Assembly (NCBI GenBank): GCA_019914945.1
Contig: CM034102.1
Span: 12,947,501 to 13,011,500, forward strand
DNA from: Typha latifolia
Lineage: Eukaryota > Streptophyta > Magnoliopsida > Poales > Typhaceae
Length of the DNA stretch: 64,000 nt
Direction: 5' to 3'
The notes below the pieces were generated by a model, which worked only from the letters and a program-made list of their open reading frames with translations, ran no database searches and was not told where the DNA came from. Below, piece by piece: positions 1 through 11,788 of this stretch (the stretch's first letter is position 1; each line of letters starts with the position of its first letter). The position numbers were made by a program, and so were the translations under genes.

Positions 1-298
1 ATGCTTCCAAGGGATTATCACTAAAACAGTACAACAAATAAGATGGCAGAAGCTACCAATCTCTGTTTCTAGAACTATGATTTGGTGATGAAATAACTAG
101 TAGTTGTCTTGTTTAGGAAAACCCCTTTTCATTAGCCATCAACATAGCTTACATTTGAAGACAGTTGAAATTGCTAATGATAAGCGATAGAATGTGACAG
201 GCAATAAATAGTGCCTTAGATTCTCTACTGTATCTTAGTATCTAGAATTGATATTGCCTGGACATTGTCCAGAGACAATATTGCCAAACCTTTGTATT

Positions 299-715
299 TA
301 GGGGTATTGACGAGAGACGAACACGAGCGAGTTAGGTTTTGCTCGTGTGAGCTTAAAATTAAAATCATTGAACTCGAATGCAAGACAAGCTAAACCATGA
401 GTTAAATTTTGAGCTCATGTTCGGCTCGAAAAGAATTTGAGCTGGCTTGTGTTCCACTTATTTTGCTTCGCAAGCTAAGTCAAGCTCATTTATAGCTTCG
501 CGTAACTCTGGTTAGAGTTAACCTAATAAACTTATGAAACTAAAGATCTAACCATTAATTATCAATCTAATGACTCAAATCAATTTTCAACCATTAATAT
601 ATATATATAGAGTGAACTACTGGTTGTTTATATTTTGAGCTCAAATTTTTGAACAAAATTTCGAATTGAACATGGATTGTTCGCTAACATGAGCTGAGCT
701 AGATTGATAGCCCTA
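299..715. mobile_element. hAT-like non-autonomous element (GAGCT-rich MITE)
   Basis: The left end reads TAGGGGTATTGACGAG and the right end, reverse-complemented, reads TAGGGCTATCAATCTAG, an imperfect terminal inverted repeat. The interior next to both ends is full of GAGCT/GCTCG words (subterminal repeats), as in plant hAT MITEs. No coding capacity. The 8-bp flanks (TTTGTATT and CCTATACT) agree at only about half of the positions, so a target-site duplication is not established. Confidence 0.55.
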
Positions 716-1749
716 CCTATACTGTGATCCAGTATCACATTACATCCCTAAGAGTAAAAGTGTATAATTTATTCTGATACTATCTTAAATATTTACATAA
801 TGCACCCTTTATAAGGGTATAGTTTAGAGATAAATATTTATTTATTTATTTTTAGATAAATGATAATTTAACAATGTTTTAGATGGTGTAAGTAAGATTT
901 GCATTCGAAAATACTCGTAGAGTTCTATCCAATTAGCAATTGCATGTTTTTATTCTTCATAATATATTTTCTATGTCTTGAAAGCCTAATTTTGTCCATC
1001 AAGTAGTGATAAGCAAATACACAAACACACACAAAAGATCGATACCATGTTAGACGGCCAATTATGGAAATTCTTATACCGTTAGGTAACGAACCGACAA
1101 CTTATATGGTACCCTTTAACACAAGTATCATGGCTGTAGGATATTCCTACAGAAGTGGCTGCATAAAATTGCCCCCATCACAACTTACATGGGAATCAAA
1201 TATTATATAAACGACATCACCTAGATGATTCTGGCTCGAGGCTCTACTGTGTTTAGCTTAGCGGCTCGGCGATGTGTTAGCTTAGAGGAGCAATTTGGTG
1301 AGCATTGACTTAGAGCAAGATGGCTCAGTGGCTCTATAATGTATTAGCTTGGAGTTTAGATTGGACGGCTTGATCGATATTTTGACAAAGCTTGACGAGC
1401 ATACTTATGACTCGATTATTAGGAGGCTTGGCCCGGCTGTTCAACCCACTATCTAATATGCTACAGAGCTTAATGCTTTATGTCACCGAACTTATATACT
1501 TATATTAAAAAAAGAGAAAAAGAAATTGTTGTATAAACGAGCCACAAATATGATATATGTAACGATATCCATGCTTACACTACATGCAAAGGCTTGCACA
1601 CTTATTACAAACATATATACCCTTCGTCTACAAACATATGATGGCAAGGGAGATTAAGAGAGGAGATTATGTGAACTTCAAGCAAATTAACAGACTTAGC
1701 TTCTTCATAAAACAATCTCTTCCTCTAGATCTCTTTCATCTTCTTACTC

Positions 1750-2125
1750 CTCTCTCTCTCTCTCTCTCTTTCTCTCTCAGCCATGGCTCCTTGTGACTTG
1801 GGAGTGAAGAAAAATGCATCGAAAAGGACAAGAACTGGAGTCAAAGTCAAGAAGACTACCCTACTACTACTACTACTACTACTAATACTTTCTTCTCTCT
1901 CTCTTTCTCTCTCTATCTACGTCTACGTATTTCTTTCTCTCTCTATAGTACGTGGACACATCTAAGGTCCCCCTCCAAACCGTTTGCTGCTTGACCCAAC
2001 AACAAACACAAGACATAGAAACTTCTCTACATCTCTCTCTCTCCAACCACTTCTCCAGTTTCTAAGCAAAGCTCACACCCATCACCATCATCATCATATC
2101 ATCTTCTTCACCTTTTCTTTTTCTT
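1750..2125 (+). promoter_or_regulatory. Pyrimidine-rich leader of the MYB gene
   Basis: Several CT-dinucleotide runs (about 1749-1780, 1893-1945, 2032-2042) and a CTA run (about 1857-1886) lie within 500 bases upstream of the MYB start codon. Such pyrimidine tracts are common in plant promoters and 5' leaders. The transcription start cannot be placed from sequence alone. Confidence 0.4.
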
Positions 2126-2248
2126 TCTTATTTTTTTAAAGTTCAAATCCGTGTAACTGTATATATATATACACACATATTTCAGTTTGTTCCTCTGATC
2201 AAACCACTTGTAGAAGAGATCTATAGCCACCTAGCTCACAAGATCACA

Positions 2249-3556
2249 ATGAGGAAGCCAGAGAGCAACTCAAGTGATCATAGCGGTATTAATGGGATGA
2301 CCAACAAGCTAAGGAAAGGGTTGTGGTCTCCGGAGGAGGACGACAAGCTGATGAACTACATGCTCAGCAATGGTCAAGGGTGTTGGAGTGACGTCGCCAG
2401 GAACGCCGGCTTGCAGAGGTGCGGCAAAAGCTGCCGCCTTCGATGGATCAATTACCTGAGGCCTGATCTCAAAAGAGGTCCTTTCTCCCCTCAAGAAGAG
2501 GAGCTTATCATACACTTGCACTCCATCCTTGGCAACAGGTCTCTCTCTCTCTCTCCTTTTCTCTTCTAATTATATCACTTGGAAATGCATGCATATATAC
2601 ATACATATCTTTGTTTTTTTTGCTTACTGATTACTAGGTTCAAATAGTTGATGGAAGCTTCAATCGTATCGCTTAAGTATGGTGTGCATTTTAATTCTTA
2701 GTCAGAAAAGAGAAGAGAAGAAAAGAAAACGTTGATTGGGAGAGCTTTTTACTAATCTTTCTAATATTAAACGATCATAGTGGGCTATATGTATCGGTAT
2801 CAGATGATTCACCCACATCAAGAAATTTCTCGCAATGACAATGACATTAGTCATTTTCCTCCACCATACTAGTCCATGTTCATGCCCCAAAGCATGCTGT
2901 CGAAATTTTGACAACGATCTTAATTGATAGCTAGCTAGCGTATAGTATACTGCTACCCACTAATTATTCGATTTGATCTAATCGAAGTTGTATTAATTTA
3001 ATCTGTTTATGGCTCTAGATGGTCGCAGATTGCTGCACGTCTTCCTGGGCGCACCGACAACGAGATAAAGAATTTTTGGAACTCTACAATCAAAAAGAGG
3101 CTGAAGAACTCATCGTCGTCATCGTCTTCTCTCAACGACAGTGGATCTCCTGATTCTAAATCAGCGGTCGTCGAAGGGATCATGAGCTTAAACGAGCAGG
3201 CGATCAAGGCAATGCACATGGACTCATCGTCTTCGTCATCGTCATTGTCATCAACAACAACAACAACAACATCATCATCAATGCAGAGTCTTCTGATGAG
3301 CAAAAGCTACGATTTATTTCCGTTGCCCGACGCCGTAGCCCGTGGGACGACGAGCTCGCTAACGCAACTCGCTAGTTTAGATGTCGGTTATAATTACTAT
3401 GGGAGTCAAGGCATGATCATGGGTGGAAGTTTGATAGGAGGATCTCATGAGCTCTTTGTTCCACCCTTGGAGAGTATAAGTCTAGAAGAACATACTACTA
3501 GTAATAATCCAAGTACTACAAAGATCATTAGTGATCACAACTACTACAAGAACAAT

Positions 3557-3590
<34 letters not shown>

Positions 3591-3721
3591 GCAACAGTGG
3601 CAATGTTGGTGGAGAAGGGGTATATTGGGAGGGTGAAAACACTAGGATGGGGGAGTGGGACTTGGAGGACTTGATGAAGGATGTGTCTTCTTTCCCTTTC
3701 CTTGATTTCCAAGTTGAATGA
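2249..3721 (+). CDS. MYB46: R2R3-MYB transcription factor, MYB46/MYB83-like
   Basis: Two exons, 2249-2538 and 3019-3721, encode 330 residues; the intron splits the Arg codon of LGNR|W in repeat R3, a common MYB intron site. R2 has Trp at 26, 46 and 66; R3 has Phe 79, Trp 98 and Trp 117, the standard R2R3 spacing. The N-terminus MRKPES, the block [13 protein letters not shown] and the tail [15 protein letters not shown] match the MYB46/MYB83 clade. In Arabidopsis these proteins are nuclear switches below NAC factors that turn on cellulose, xylan and lignin genes of secondary walls. The variable region carries Ser, Thr and Asn runs (the Asn run is encoded by an AAC repeat near 3553-3592) that may differ in length between individuals. 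MYB46 versus MYB83 cannot be decided, as many plants have a single co-orthologue. Activation in xylem or fibre cells is inferred from the family only. Confidence 0.93.
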
Positions 3722-4391
3722 TTGGCCATTCCAAGGATATCAAACACGAGCTAGATCTCATGATTCCTTTCACCCACATCAACCTTTCACTACTTTAGCT
3801 TATAGCTCTTTTTAATACTCAGCAACTTGTTCAAGGACTTAGGCTCTTCAACTATTCTTTTTGGATATCTCCATCTTCTTCTTGATAGTGTATGTAATTA
3901 ACTTGAAATAACCAAATTTAAAGTGTAATCTTTCTCTCTCTCTCTCTTGTACTTCTCATGTATTGATGTAGATAGAATAAGTGCATGCCATGGTTGTAAT
4001 TTTTTCCTGAGAAATTAAGGAACGAACGGGTTGGTTGGAAAAGCTCCTTGGTTCCTTCAAGTTGGGGTTAAATAGTAGTGGTCTAATTGGTTGTGGCATC
4101 TTTTTCCCATGATAATTTAGTTGCTACTTGTTAGCCATGATTCTTTTTTCAAATTATTAGAACATGCAAGATAACTATGGAGATGGAAAGTATCATGAGG
4201 GATTGGTTGGACTAGAAAGTGGTAATGGGGGTGGGCCTATAGATCTGGCTTTTGATACTTTTATTGATGGCAACGATCATTGTTCATTGAAAAGCTAGTA
4301 ACGGCAGCATTAGGAAAGATCATTTTTTTCTTCTTTGCTAAATATCTAAGGCTTGACCATGTAATACTACCAAAACGAAAGATGGGACCAC

Positions 4392-4587
4392 TGTTAGAAC
4401 ATAATAATATTTATATTCTAAAACACTCTCTCGTTAGTGGTAAGAAATTGACTTGATTTAAATGAGTAAAACATTGTAATTTAAATGACAGATAGCTCTA
4501 ATAAAATATTAGTTATATCACATCCACCGACTGCTCTAAAAACTTAAATTTTTAGCAAACAATAGCTTTTATATTTTATATTCTACA
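4392..4587 (-). mobile_element. Degenerate TRIM-like retroelement relic
   Basis: On the minus strand, a TGTAGAATATAAAATATAAA-type start leads to the block AATTTAAGTTTTTAGAGCAG and, about 130 bases later, to a second TGTTTTAGAATATAA-type stretch. The same block lies in the clearer TRIM at 14459-14720 and in the copy at 62333-62500. Here the primer-binding site is decayed and the second repeat is short, so the assignment rests on similarity to those copies. Confidence 0.4.
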
Positions 4588-4666
4588 CTGAGAATTCATT
4601 TGTGGTTATTAATTTATAATTAATGTAGGATATGTTCTTTTGTTCATAAATATGTATATTCATCAC

Positions 4667-4796
<130 letters not shown>

Positions 4797-4932
4797 CATA
4801 TCACATCTTCTAGTAATTCTTAAGTTAAAATTGGGCATTCTACTTTTAAGTACCTTAGAGCTAAAATTTTCCCAAAATATATGTTGATTTGGAATTATGA
4901 AGACCTTCTAACCTCAATAAAGCAGAGTATGT

Positions 4933-6106
4933 TAGAGGTGATCATCGGTGGGCTGGTCTATCAGGTCAATTGGGCTAGGTACTATGTTCGCCAACCCGCT
5001 TGTGCGTGAGTTGGGCTAGGCCGAGTTCGGACAGGACCAGAATAGTCTAGCTCGTTACCGCCTACAAATCTATGAGAGAGAGGGCTTAGGCTAGGCGGCC
5101 TGGGCCGAGCTTAATAAGCAGGTGGAGCGAGATGTTGAACAGGCCAATCCCTTCCCTTCCAAATTCAACCCACCTATTCTATCCCCACTACTCTCTTCTT
5201 CCCTTACGGTGCCTCCTCTGAGGACATCACTAGCTTTGACTTATGGCAATCACAGAGGTTATCGACGACATCTCCTTTGCCACTGATGCTACCACCTAGT
5301 TCACCACATTTGCCGACTTCTTCACCTCTACTACTGGTAACCCATGGCTCTCACCTCTATCTCCAGTCTCTTCCCCACCACCGCTAGTAACCTCATCACC
5401 CTCACCTCCACCTCTAGCCTATTCTTCGCCACCGCCAATAACCCCATCGCCCTCACCTCCACCTTCACCACCTCCTCCAGCAAAACCATCAGCCTCCTCC
5501 CCACCACCACTAGTGACCCCATATCCAATTCCTCTGCCTTCGTTCTCTTCTCCACCACCAACATCGCCCTCAATGCCATTTGCGGGCTCTAGCTTCCCTA
5601 TTGCCATCGATGAACCTATTGACTTTGCCTCCTCCACCTCACAGATCATCTTTCCCTCCACCGAGGGATCCTTCCACCTCAATGCCTTAGCCATGTCCTC
5701 ATTGAAGCTAGTGGCATTGGATATGCTGGTGGCGAAGAAGCTCAGAGGTCATTAGGTGGGGATGAGTCTACTACCATAGGGGATGCAGACATATCTTTTC
5801 TTCTCTTCTTAGCTCAAGTTGGGATAGGAGAGAGGGTTTCTCTTAGTAATGTGAGAGAGATGATGGCACATTTCACATTGGCTGTTAATGGATTGAGCTG
5901 GGCTCACGGACTTGGCTATAGTTAGGAAGATTTGGTTGGGCTTTCAGGTCGGGCTTTCAAGTCAGAAGGTTTGGTTTGTGCCGCCTATTGCTAGTTTGGA
6001 CTTGAGTCATATTGGGTCCAAATTTGATCCGAGCTAGGTTTAGCCCAGTCTAGATTGGGCAAGTTCAGGCTAGGCCTAGGTGAGTTGGGCCAATCGATCA
6101 CTTCTA
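4933..6106. mobile_element. hAT-like element carrying a GC-rich internal segment
   Basis: The left end is TAGAGGTGATCATCGG and the right end, reverse-complemented, is TAGAAGTGATCGATTGG, a matching terminal inverted repeat. Both subterminal regions (about 4950-5110 and 5880-6095) are packed with GGGCTAGG/GGGCC/TTGGGC words. The interior (about 5150-5760) is different: GC-richer, with repeated CCTCACCTCCACC and CCACCACC words, giving Ser/Thr/Pro-rich frames on one strand. No transposase motif is visible, so it is non-autonomous. The 8-base flanks do not match well. The interior may be captured host sequence, or only low-complexity filler. Confidence 0.6.
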
Positions 6107-6522
6107 CATTTTAGGAGTTAGGTTGACTTTTAAGCTTTTGAACGGAAGAATGGGATATAGCTCTTCAATGTTGATAGTGTTCCAAGCCAACATAGAGCCT
6201 TAATCTATTTTTTTTATCGTTGTTTTGCTATGGCAAATCTAAAAACGTTGCAACAACATTCCCTTCAACGATCTGAAGGAATTTGATTATGTTATTTGGG
6301 ACTTACGAATACGCTAAAACCACCGTATGACAACCTTTATCGCATCCCTTGCTCCTCCAACCTTCTACTCATTCGTTGAAACTCTCCTTCGTTCCTCTAG
6401 TGGTGCAACGATCCTACTTACTACTTAGTTTTAGTTGAAATGATATATAATATAAATATAGCTCAAATGGCAAATATAAGTAGTGTATATTAGACATGCA
6501 TGCACAACTGAAACAATGAAGA
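6107..6522. other. Upstream region of the PPR gene
   Basis: About 400 bases between the right end of the hAT-like element and the PPR start codon. No reading frame or clear repeat is seen. The first ATG before the chosen start, at 6516, is out of frame with the PPR ORF. Confidence 0.4.
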
Positions 6523-8040
6523 ATGCCAATTCACCCATTGGAATTCGCCCAAATCCAAACCCACATCATCAAATCCCCTAAACCTCACCATATCGTCCTC
6601 AACTCCCTTCTCGGAAGAAACCTCTCCAGCTCCCAATGCCCGCAAAAATCCCTCCAAATCTACGCTCACATGGTCGAATCTCTAATCCCACAAGACCACT
6701 TCACCTACACCTACGTCCTCACGTCCTGCGCCGCCCTTCTCCACCGACCCCTCGGCTTCCAAGTCCACGCCCGCCTCCTCAAGTCCGGCCACGTTTCCGA
6801 CCTCTTCGCGCAGAACTCTCTCTTGAGATTCTACTCCGCCGCCGGCGATATCGCGGCAGCTCGCCGTGTCTTCGCTGGCATTTCCAATCCCGACGTCGTC
6901 TCCTGGACCTCCCTCGTATCTGCTCTTGTAAGGAACGGTCGGGAGTGGGATGCCGTCGTTGCATTTGCTTCGATGGAGGTGAAATCGAATGAAATGACCC
7001 TCGTAAGCGTTCTTGGTGCTTGCTGTTGTGTGAATGCTCTCGACTTGGGGCGATCCCTTCATGGAATTTGCGTTAGGAGGTTTGCTGGTAATGTTATTCT
7101 GGACAATGCGATGCTTAATATGTATGTGAGATGTGGGGATATGATTTATGCCCGTCAGATGTTTGATGAAATCCCTCGCAGAGATGTCATTTCTTGGACT
7201 ACTTTGATATCTGGGTATGCACGAAACGGGGAGTCTGAAGAGGCTGTGGAGGTGTTTCGAGAAATGCTGGTCAATGGAGAGGTCATGCCCAATGAGGCGA
7301 CTGTGGTGAGCGTGCTGTGTGCATTAGCTTCGTTGGGGGCATTGGGTTTGGGGAAGTTGGTGCACTCATACATGATTAAGAGTCAGATTGGGGAAGATGG
7401 TATTGTGGGTAATGCTTTGATTAATATGTATGCTAAGTGTGGCGATGTTGGAGTAGCTTTTGAGGTTTTTAAAGGGCTTTCTTGCAAGGATTTGGTTTCT
7501 TGGTGCTCCATTGTCGGCGGAATGGCCATCAATGGAAGAGCTAAGCAAGCTCTGCAGCTTTTCTCTCTGATGATATGCCATGGGGTTGTGCCAGATGGTG
7601 TTGCGTTTCTTGCCTTGCTCTCAGCTTGTTGTCATGCAGGATTGGTAGGCCAAGCATCTGTGATATTTGATGCCATGAGTAAGGTCTACGGTATTATGCC
7701 AAAAAAGGAGCACTACACATGCATGCTTGATGCCTATTGTCGAGCAGGACAATTTGAGAGAACCGAAAAGTTTGTGAAATCCATGCCTGATGATTGTAGC
7801 AGGTATGAGTTGGGAGCCTTGCTAAGAGCTTCGAATGTGCACAGTGGTAACGAAACTATATGCAAGCACATTAAGGAATGGATTCTTGGGGGAGAGGTGG
7901 ATGTTGGAGGGGGGACATTTGCATTGTTGTCAAACATTCTTGCTGCTGCTGGGAGATGGGAGGATGCTGACACTGTTAGGGATCAAATGACAGCAAGGAA
8001 GATTGATAAGACTGTTGCAAGTAGTTGGATAAAATCATAG
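6523..8040 (+). CDS. Pentatricopeptide repeat protein, PLS subfamily, E class
   Basis: One uninterrupted ORF of 505 residues, as usual for plant PPR genes, which mostly lack introns. Repeated PPR motifs are visible from about residue 60 onward, for example DVVSWTSLVSALVRNG, DVISWTTLISGYARNG and DLVSWCSIVGGMAINGRA. Each is preceded by an L/S unit such as NAMLNMYVRCGD, NALINMYAKCGD or LDLGRSLHGICVRR. The C-terminus (about 415-505) has the E-type block ending ALLSNILAAAGRWEDADTVR and SWIKS. No DYW deaminase domain follows. E-class PLS proteins bind single-stranded RNA in mitochondria or plastids and usually guide C-to-U editing with a separate DYW partner. The N-terminus is short and not strongly basic, so the organelle cannot be told. 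The exact orthologue is not recognised. Confidence 0.92.
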   Translation: MPIHPLEFAQIQTHIIKSPKPHHIVLNSLLGRNLSSSQCPQKSLQIYAHMVESLIPQDHFTYTYVLTSCAALLHRPLGFQVHARLLKSGHVSDLFAQNSLLRFYSAAGDIAAARRVFAGISNPDVVSWTSLVSALVRNGREWDAVVAFASMEVKSNEMTLVSVLGACCCVNALDLGRSLHGICVRRFAGNVILDNAMLNMYVRCGDMIYARQMFDEIPRRDVISWTTLISGYARNGESEEAVEVFREMLVNGEVMPNEATVVSVLCALASLGALGLGKLVHSYMIKSQIGEDGIVGNALINMYAKCGDVGVAFEVFKGLSCKDLVSWCSIVGGMAINGRAKQALQLFSLMICHGVVPDGVAFLALLSACCHAGLVGQASVIFDAMSKVYGIMPKKEHYTCMLDAYCRAGQFERTEKFVKSMPDDCSRYELGALLRASNVHSGNETICKHIKEWILGGEVDVGGGTFALLSNILAAAGRWEDADTVRDQMTARKIDKTVASSWIKS

Positions 8041-11000
8041 AAGTCTAAGGATCTGGAAAAGATTAGTAGATTACTATTCAGTCTATTTGGACAAGCAGCT
8101 GGTTTTAGCTTGCAAATGGCTAAAGAGGATCTTGTAAAGACTAGACCAATAAAAATATCATAAATTATGATAGTGGAACAGGCCCATTTCAAGATTGTAA
8201 TGGTGGCAGAATGGCCCTGTCCTTCGAGAATGGGCAACTCTTACATTCATATCATCTCACCTTCCAGTGGAGTGCCATGCACTGCATCCACCTGAGATGG
8301 TGATTAGGTATTCTGTCTTGTTCTCACCTCCTCCAAAGTCAAGCTTATGTTTATAAATTGGATATTTTACCTACCTTCTGCAATCTTTGTGAGAAGAATG
8401 TTTCATAATTTTGATAGATGAAAATAACTTTCTTGATCTCCACCAACTTTGAGCCTAAACGTATTATGATATTGTTAATTGAACACTCCTATGTCTACAA
8501 ACACTTTACAAGTATTCTATAAAAAGTGATGATGTGGCATCTTATAGACCCTTGATTTTTCTCTATCCACAACAATCATCATGATCAATACACAGGATGA
8601 TGATACATTGATTTCACAGTTGTACAAAATTGCTTGGTTTCAGTTAAGCTGAAGTATATGCAACTAATGTGGATGTTCTAGTTAGACTAAAAGCAAGCTA
8701 TTCATATCAATGATCAGGAGCCATGGAATCACTTCCCGTGCACATAAATTTTCTACTCAAACAATTTCAGTTTCTCCACTTTTCTTGTTGAAATGTGTAA
8801 CTGATGATTAACTCCATCGTTTCCTTTTCACATATTTTATGCAACATTTTGAAATTTGAACATGACAATATTTGGTATTGATGCATGCACTTTGTTGTTT
8901 CATAATCCGGCTGAGTTGCTTTGGGGTCTTAATGTTGACTGATTTGCAGACAGCAATTTATACCTTTCTACTCAAAGTTAATTTAGGCCCAGCAAATGTC
9001 ACCAAGCAGGAGAAGGATCAGCTCTTGCTGTTCTAGGACCACAAAAAGAGATCATGCAAGCAGTAAAGTAGTCTATATCTGTCAAAACAGGTGAAAAAGC
9101 TACCATCCAACCATGCAAAAGAAATAGAAACCAATTATCGAGAAAGCACTGAGATTTGGTAATTATGTTCCTTAATTTCCACTTTCCTCTTAGTAACTCT
9201 TTTGAGTGCCTAGTTTAACATCTTACGAATCCAAGTGAAAACTCATTCCATGCGAGGTAAATGCAATCTTCCACCTGGAGGGATTGATGTGGTTCAAGGC
9301 TTTTGATATTTTAATGAGTGCTAAATTTAGCCAACAAGGGCATTGCTAGTCTAATTACCTGTCAGGCTCAATTTATGAGCGCATGGAGGTCCAGCAATCC
9401 AGTCATTTCCAATACAATGAAGTAGTAAAGAAGCAGCAGATAGCATATGCTTATCTTTTAATCTTCTCAACCTCCTTCCACATATAATGTTCATTGGTGA
9501 TCTCTTATACATCCCTATAGGGTATGTAGCTTAGCCACTGAATCATATGCAGAAAGGAAAGATCCATCTCTAGTAGGAAAGCTGATTCCAAGTTCACAGC
9601 AATAAAAGGCTCTATTCTTTTTGTTTATGTTTTTAATGGCATGACTTGTTATTAGAGCCTCTTAGTTTCCTTTGGGATTCCTTCTGACATAATTACTTAC
9701 TCTTTGGTTAGATAATGATTCATAAAATGAATGTCTATATCTAAGTCTGTTATGTATATAAGCTCCGAAATGTTGCTGCTTGTCGATTTAATTTATGGGT
9801 TACTTGATCACGTGACAATTGTATGACATTTTTAAATAGAAATATTAAACGGAAGCATTTTGGATGTTTTATGTAGTATTTTTTTTTTATAATAATCTCT
9901 TTGGATAGATAGAGGTTTTAGTTTCACATAGTTAAGAGAGTTAACTGTAGTATAAAAATTAAATTGAGGGTGTCTGTCAAGATATGCAAGTTTAGGTATA
10001 ACCCTAATGTATTCATACAAGGAATTAAAGATCTTGTATTCCAAGTGTTAGTATATTTACTTCAATTAGCCAATTGGTTGGAGATATTTTTTTATCAAAG
10101 CCAGCTAGTAAAATTCTGGGATATATCCAGTAGTTTGAGAAAATATTATGACTTTCTCAAAAGTTTTTTATATAGCTTAAATTACATATCGACATCCCAT
10201 TAATAATAGCATAATAATATACTGACCTCTTGAACTAAAACTGGCAGGCAAAATAACTTTTTAACCCATGATTATGTGGTATTGACTTATGTGATTAGCT
10301 ATTGACTAATAATTATTATATCTCCCGTATTAACCTATACTTGGCAGGGGTTTGTGAACAATTTAACCAGACATGTGCTTGTTTGAAGGGCATTTTAGTC
10401 AAATTAATTTAAATTAAAATAAGAAATAAGGATAGTAGTGTCATGAAATATAAAAGATAAGGTCACGTGCTAAGCAAGTGAACAGTTTTGGTCGAAATGC
10501 CTCACGACATTCTATTAGAAAATCTTTTTTAATTTTCAATATTTTAGAGGGTGTTTGTGTCAGGCTCTTTTTTTTTTTTTGGTTTTGGTTTTGTTTAACA
10601 GGTTATTATGCTCTATCATTCAGAGGGTGTCATTGTAATTTTACCTTCTATATATACTAATATACATGAATTTTTTTTTTTTTTTTTTTTTTGCATCTAT
10701 ACCCCTAAAATTTTCTAATTTGTTTATATATTCCTCTCAAGTTTGTATTTGCATCACCTATATCCCTCAAAACCATCTTATTTGCAAGTATATCAGTGAT
10801 CCTCCATTGAATTTCTTAATCACAGCCTCATAGGTCATCTTATTCCTAGACTTTCTAAACTGTTGCCTATTTTTTTTTTTAAAAAAAAATTCATGCACAT
10901 AATCAATTAAACTATTTAACTCTTATTCTAGATGACATAAAAGAGAGTAACTACTTTTTATTTTTATTTTTATCACATCACCGACATCCTCGTCTTCTTC

Positions 11001-11543
11001 TACATCTCGAATCTACGCCGTTTAGTTTCTCCGACATCTCGAATCTTACGTTGACAACGTGCTCATCTTCTCTCACACTGTTGCAACTCTCTAGTATCGT
11101 CTATGCAAATAAGATGGGTTTTGAGGAGCACTTAGATTTTTTTTTTTAAAAGGAAAAAAAAAAAAGAAAAGCTTATAAACGTATGGTATGTATGAATTAC
11201 ATGTCTAGTAAAAGGTAAGAAAAGTATACGCTCGCTTACCACCGCAATTTTTGGTTCGTTTTGGTTTCGGATCCCTCTGGAAGGGTGTGATTAGGTACGC
11301 GGGTCCATTTCACCACTTAAAAGACTTTCCGCTATCAAATCCACAAACACCATACGAAGCCTTCTCGTGTAGTCGTGCGTAGATTTCCTTCCATCGAAGC
11401 CCCCTCCCGTGTCTTCTCTATCTCTCTCACCTTAGAAAGAAAGAAAGAAAGAAAGAAAGAAGATTAGAAAGAGAAAGGAAGGATCCTTAGTTTGATTAGA
11501 TTGGGATTCGGAGGAAGATCGAAGGAGGGAGTTGGGATACTCG
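8041..11543. other. Intergenic region of 3.5 kb
   Basis: AT-rich DNA with no supported gene. It contains poly(T) runs (about 10568-10580 and 10671-10692), the inverted-repeat element at about 10693-11165, and a GAAA run (about 11434-11461) just before the small ORF at 11544. Short frames at 9832-10044, 9964-10203 and 10478-10660 have AT-driven composition and no recognisable domain. Confidence 0.5.
10693..11165. repeat. Inverted-repeat element (MITE-like)
   Basis: The word CCTCAAAACCATCTTATTTG (10765-10784) returns as its reverse complement at about 11106-11126 with one extra C. The arms lie about 320 bases apart, and each is flanked on the outside by a T- or A-rich tract. The outer limits are uncertain and no target-site duplication could be assigned. 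Confidence 0.45.
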
Positions 11544-11744
11544 ATGCTGGATTTGCTATTCGCGGTAGCGTTCTCGGCGGCGCCGTTGACGCTGTACCTG
11601 CCGCCGATGCGGAGCCTGAATCTATTCGTGGAGGCGATCGAGATGCTGGTGAGGGAGGCCGGCCCCTACCCGCGTCGGATCTACCTGCGGTTCCATCTCG
11701 GATTCAGCCGGATCCTCGCCGCCCTTGCTCGATCCATTAGGTAG
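11544..11744 (+). CDS. Small conserved-looking plant protein of unknown function
   Basis: 66 codons plus stop, GC-richer than the surroundings. I start at the first ATG (11544), giving MLDLLFAVAFSAAPL; an upstream in-frame TTG would not be used in a eukaryote. Residues 1-20 are hydrophobic and could be a membrane or targeting segment. The rest is Arg-rich and amphipathic (IEMLVREAGPYPRRIY, RILAALARSIR). I recall similar short proteins starting MLDLLFAVAFSAAPLTLY in other plants but cannot verify this here. The leader just upstream has GAAA repeats and the start codon lies about 80 bases after them, consistent with a short 5' UTR. No function is assigned. Transcript or homology evidence decides whether it is a gene. 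Confidence 0.55.
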   Translation: MLDLLFAVAFSAAPLTLYLPPMRSLNLFVEAIEMLVREAGPYPRRIYLRFHLGFSRILAALARSIR

Positions 11745-11749
11745 GAAGG

Positions 11750-11788
<39 letters not shown>

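Larger units (their letters stand above)
1..2248. other. Intergenic region and MYB gene upstream region
   Basis: No gene is supported here. It is AT-rich DNA that contains an hAT-like MITE (listed separately), a stretch at about 1200-1460 with many GGCTC/GAGC words that may be transposon debris, and the promoter and leader of the MYB gene. Two short reading frames at 1584-1796 and 1783-1965 lie in a pyrimidine-rich leader (CT and CTA runs), and their products are Leu/Ser runs, so I treat them as untranslated leader. A short TA/CA run lies near 2160-2178, just before the MYB start. Confidence 0.6.

Noticed and set aside
1584..1965. Two short plus-strand ORFs upstream of MYB
   Set aside because: They lie in pyrimidine repeats of the leader/promoter; products are Leu/Ser runs and there is no domain.
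3482..3747. Minus-strand Val/Leu-run ORFs over MYB exon 2
   Set aside because: Antisense of the Asn repeat.
5331..5755. Overlapping ORFs on both strands with Ser/Thr or Gly/Glu-rich products
   Set aside because: Inside the hAT-like element; low-complexity frames on both strands, no start context or domain. Kept only as a possible capture event.
6636..7062. Other-frame ORFs overlapping the PPR gene
   Set aside because: Shadow frames; the PPR motifs in the 6523 frame are decisive.
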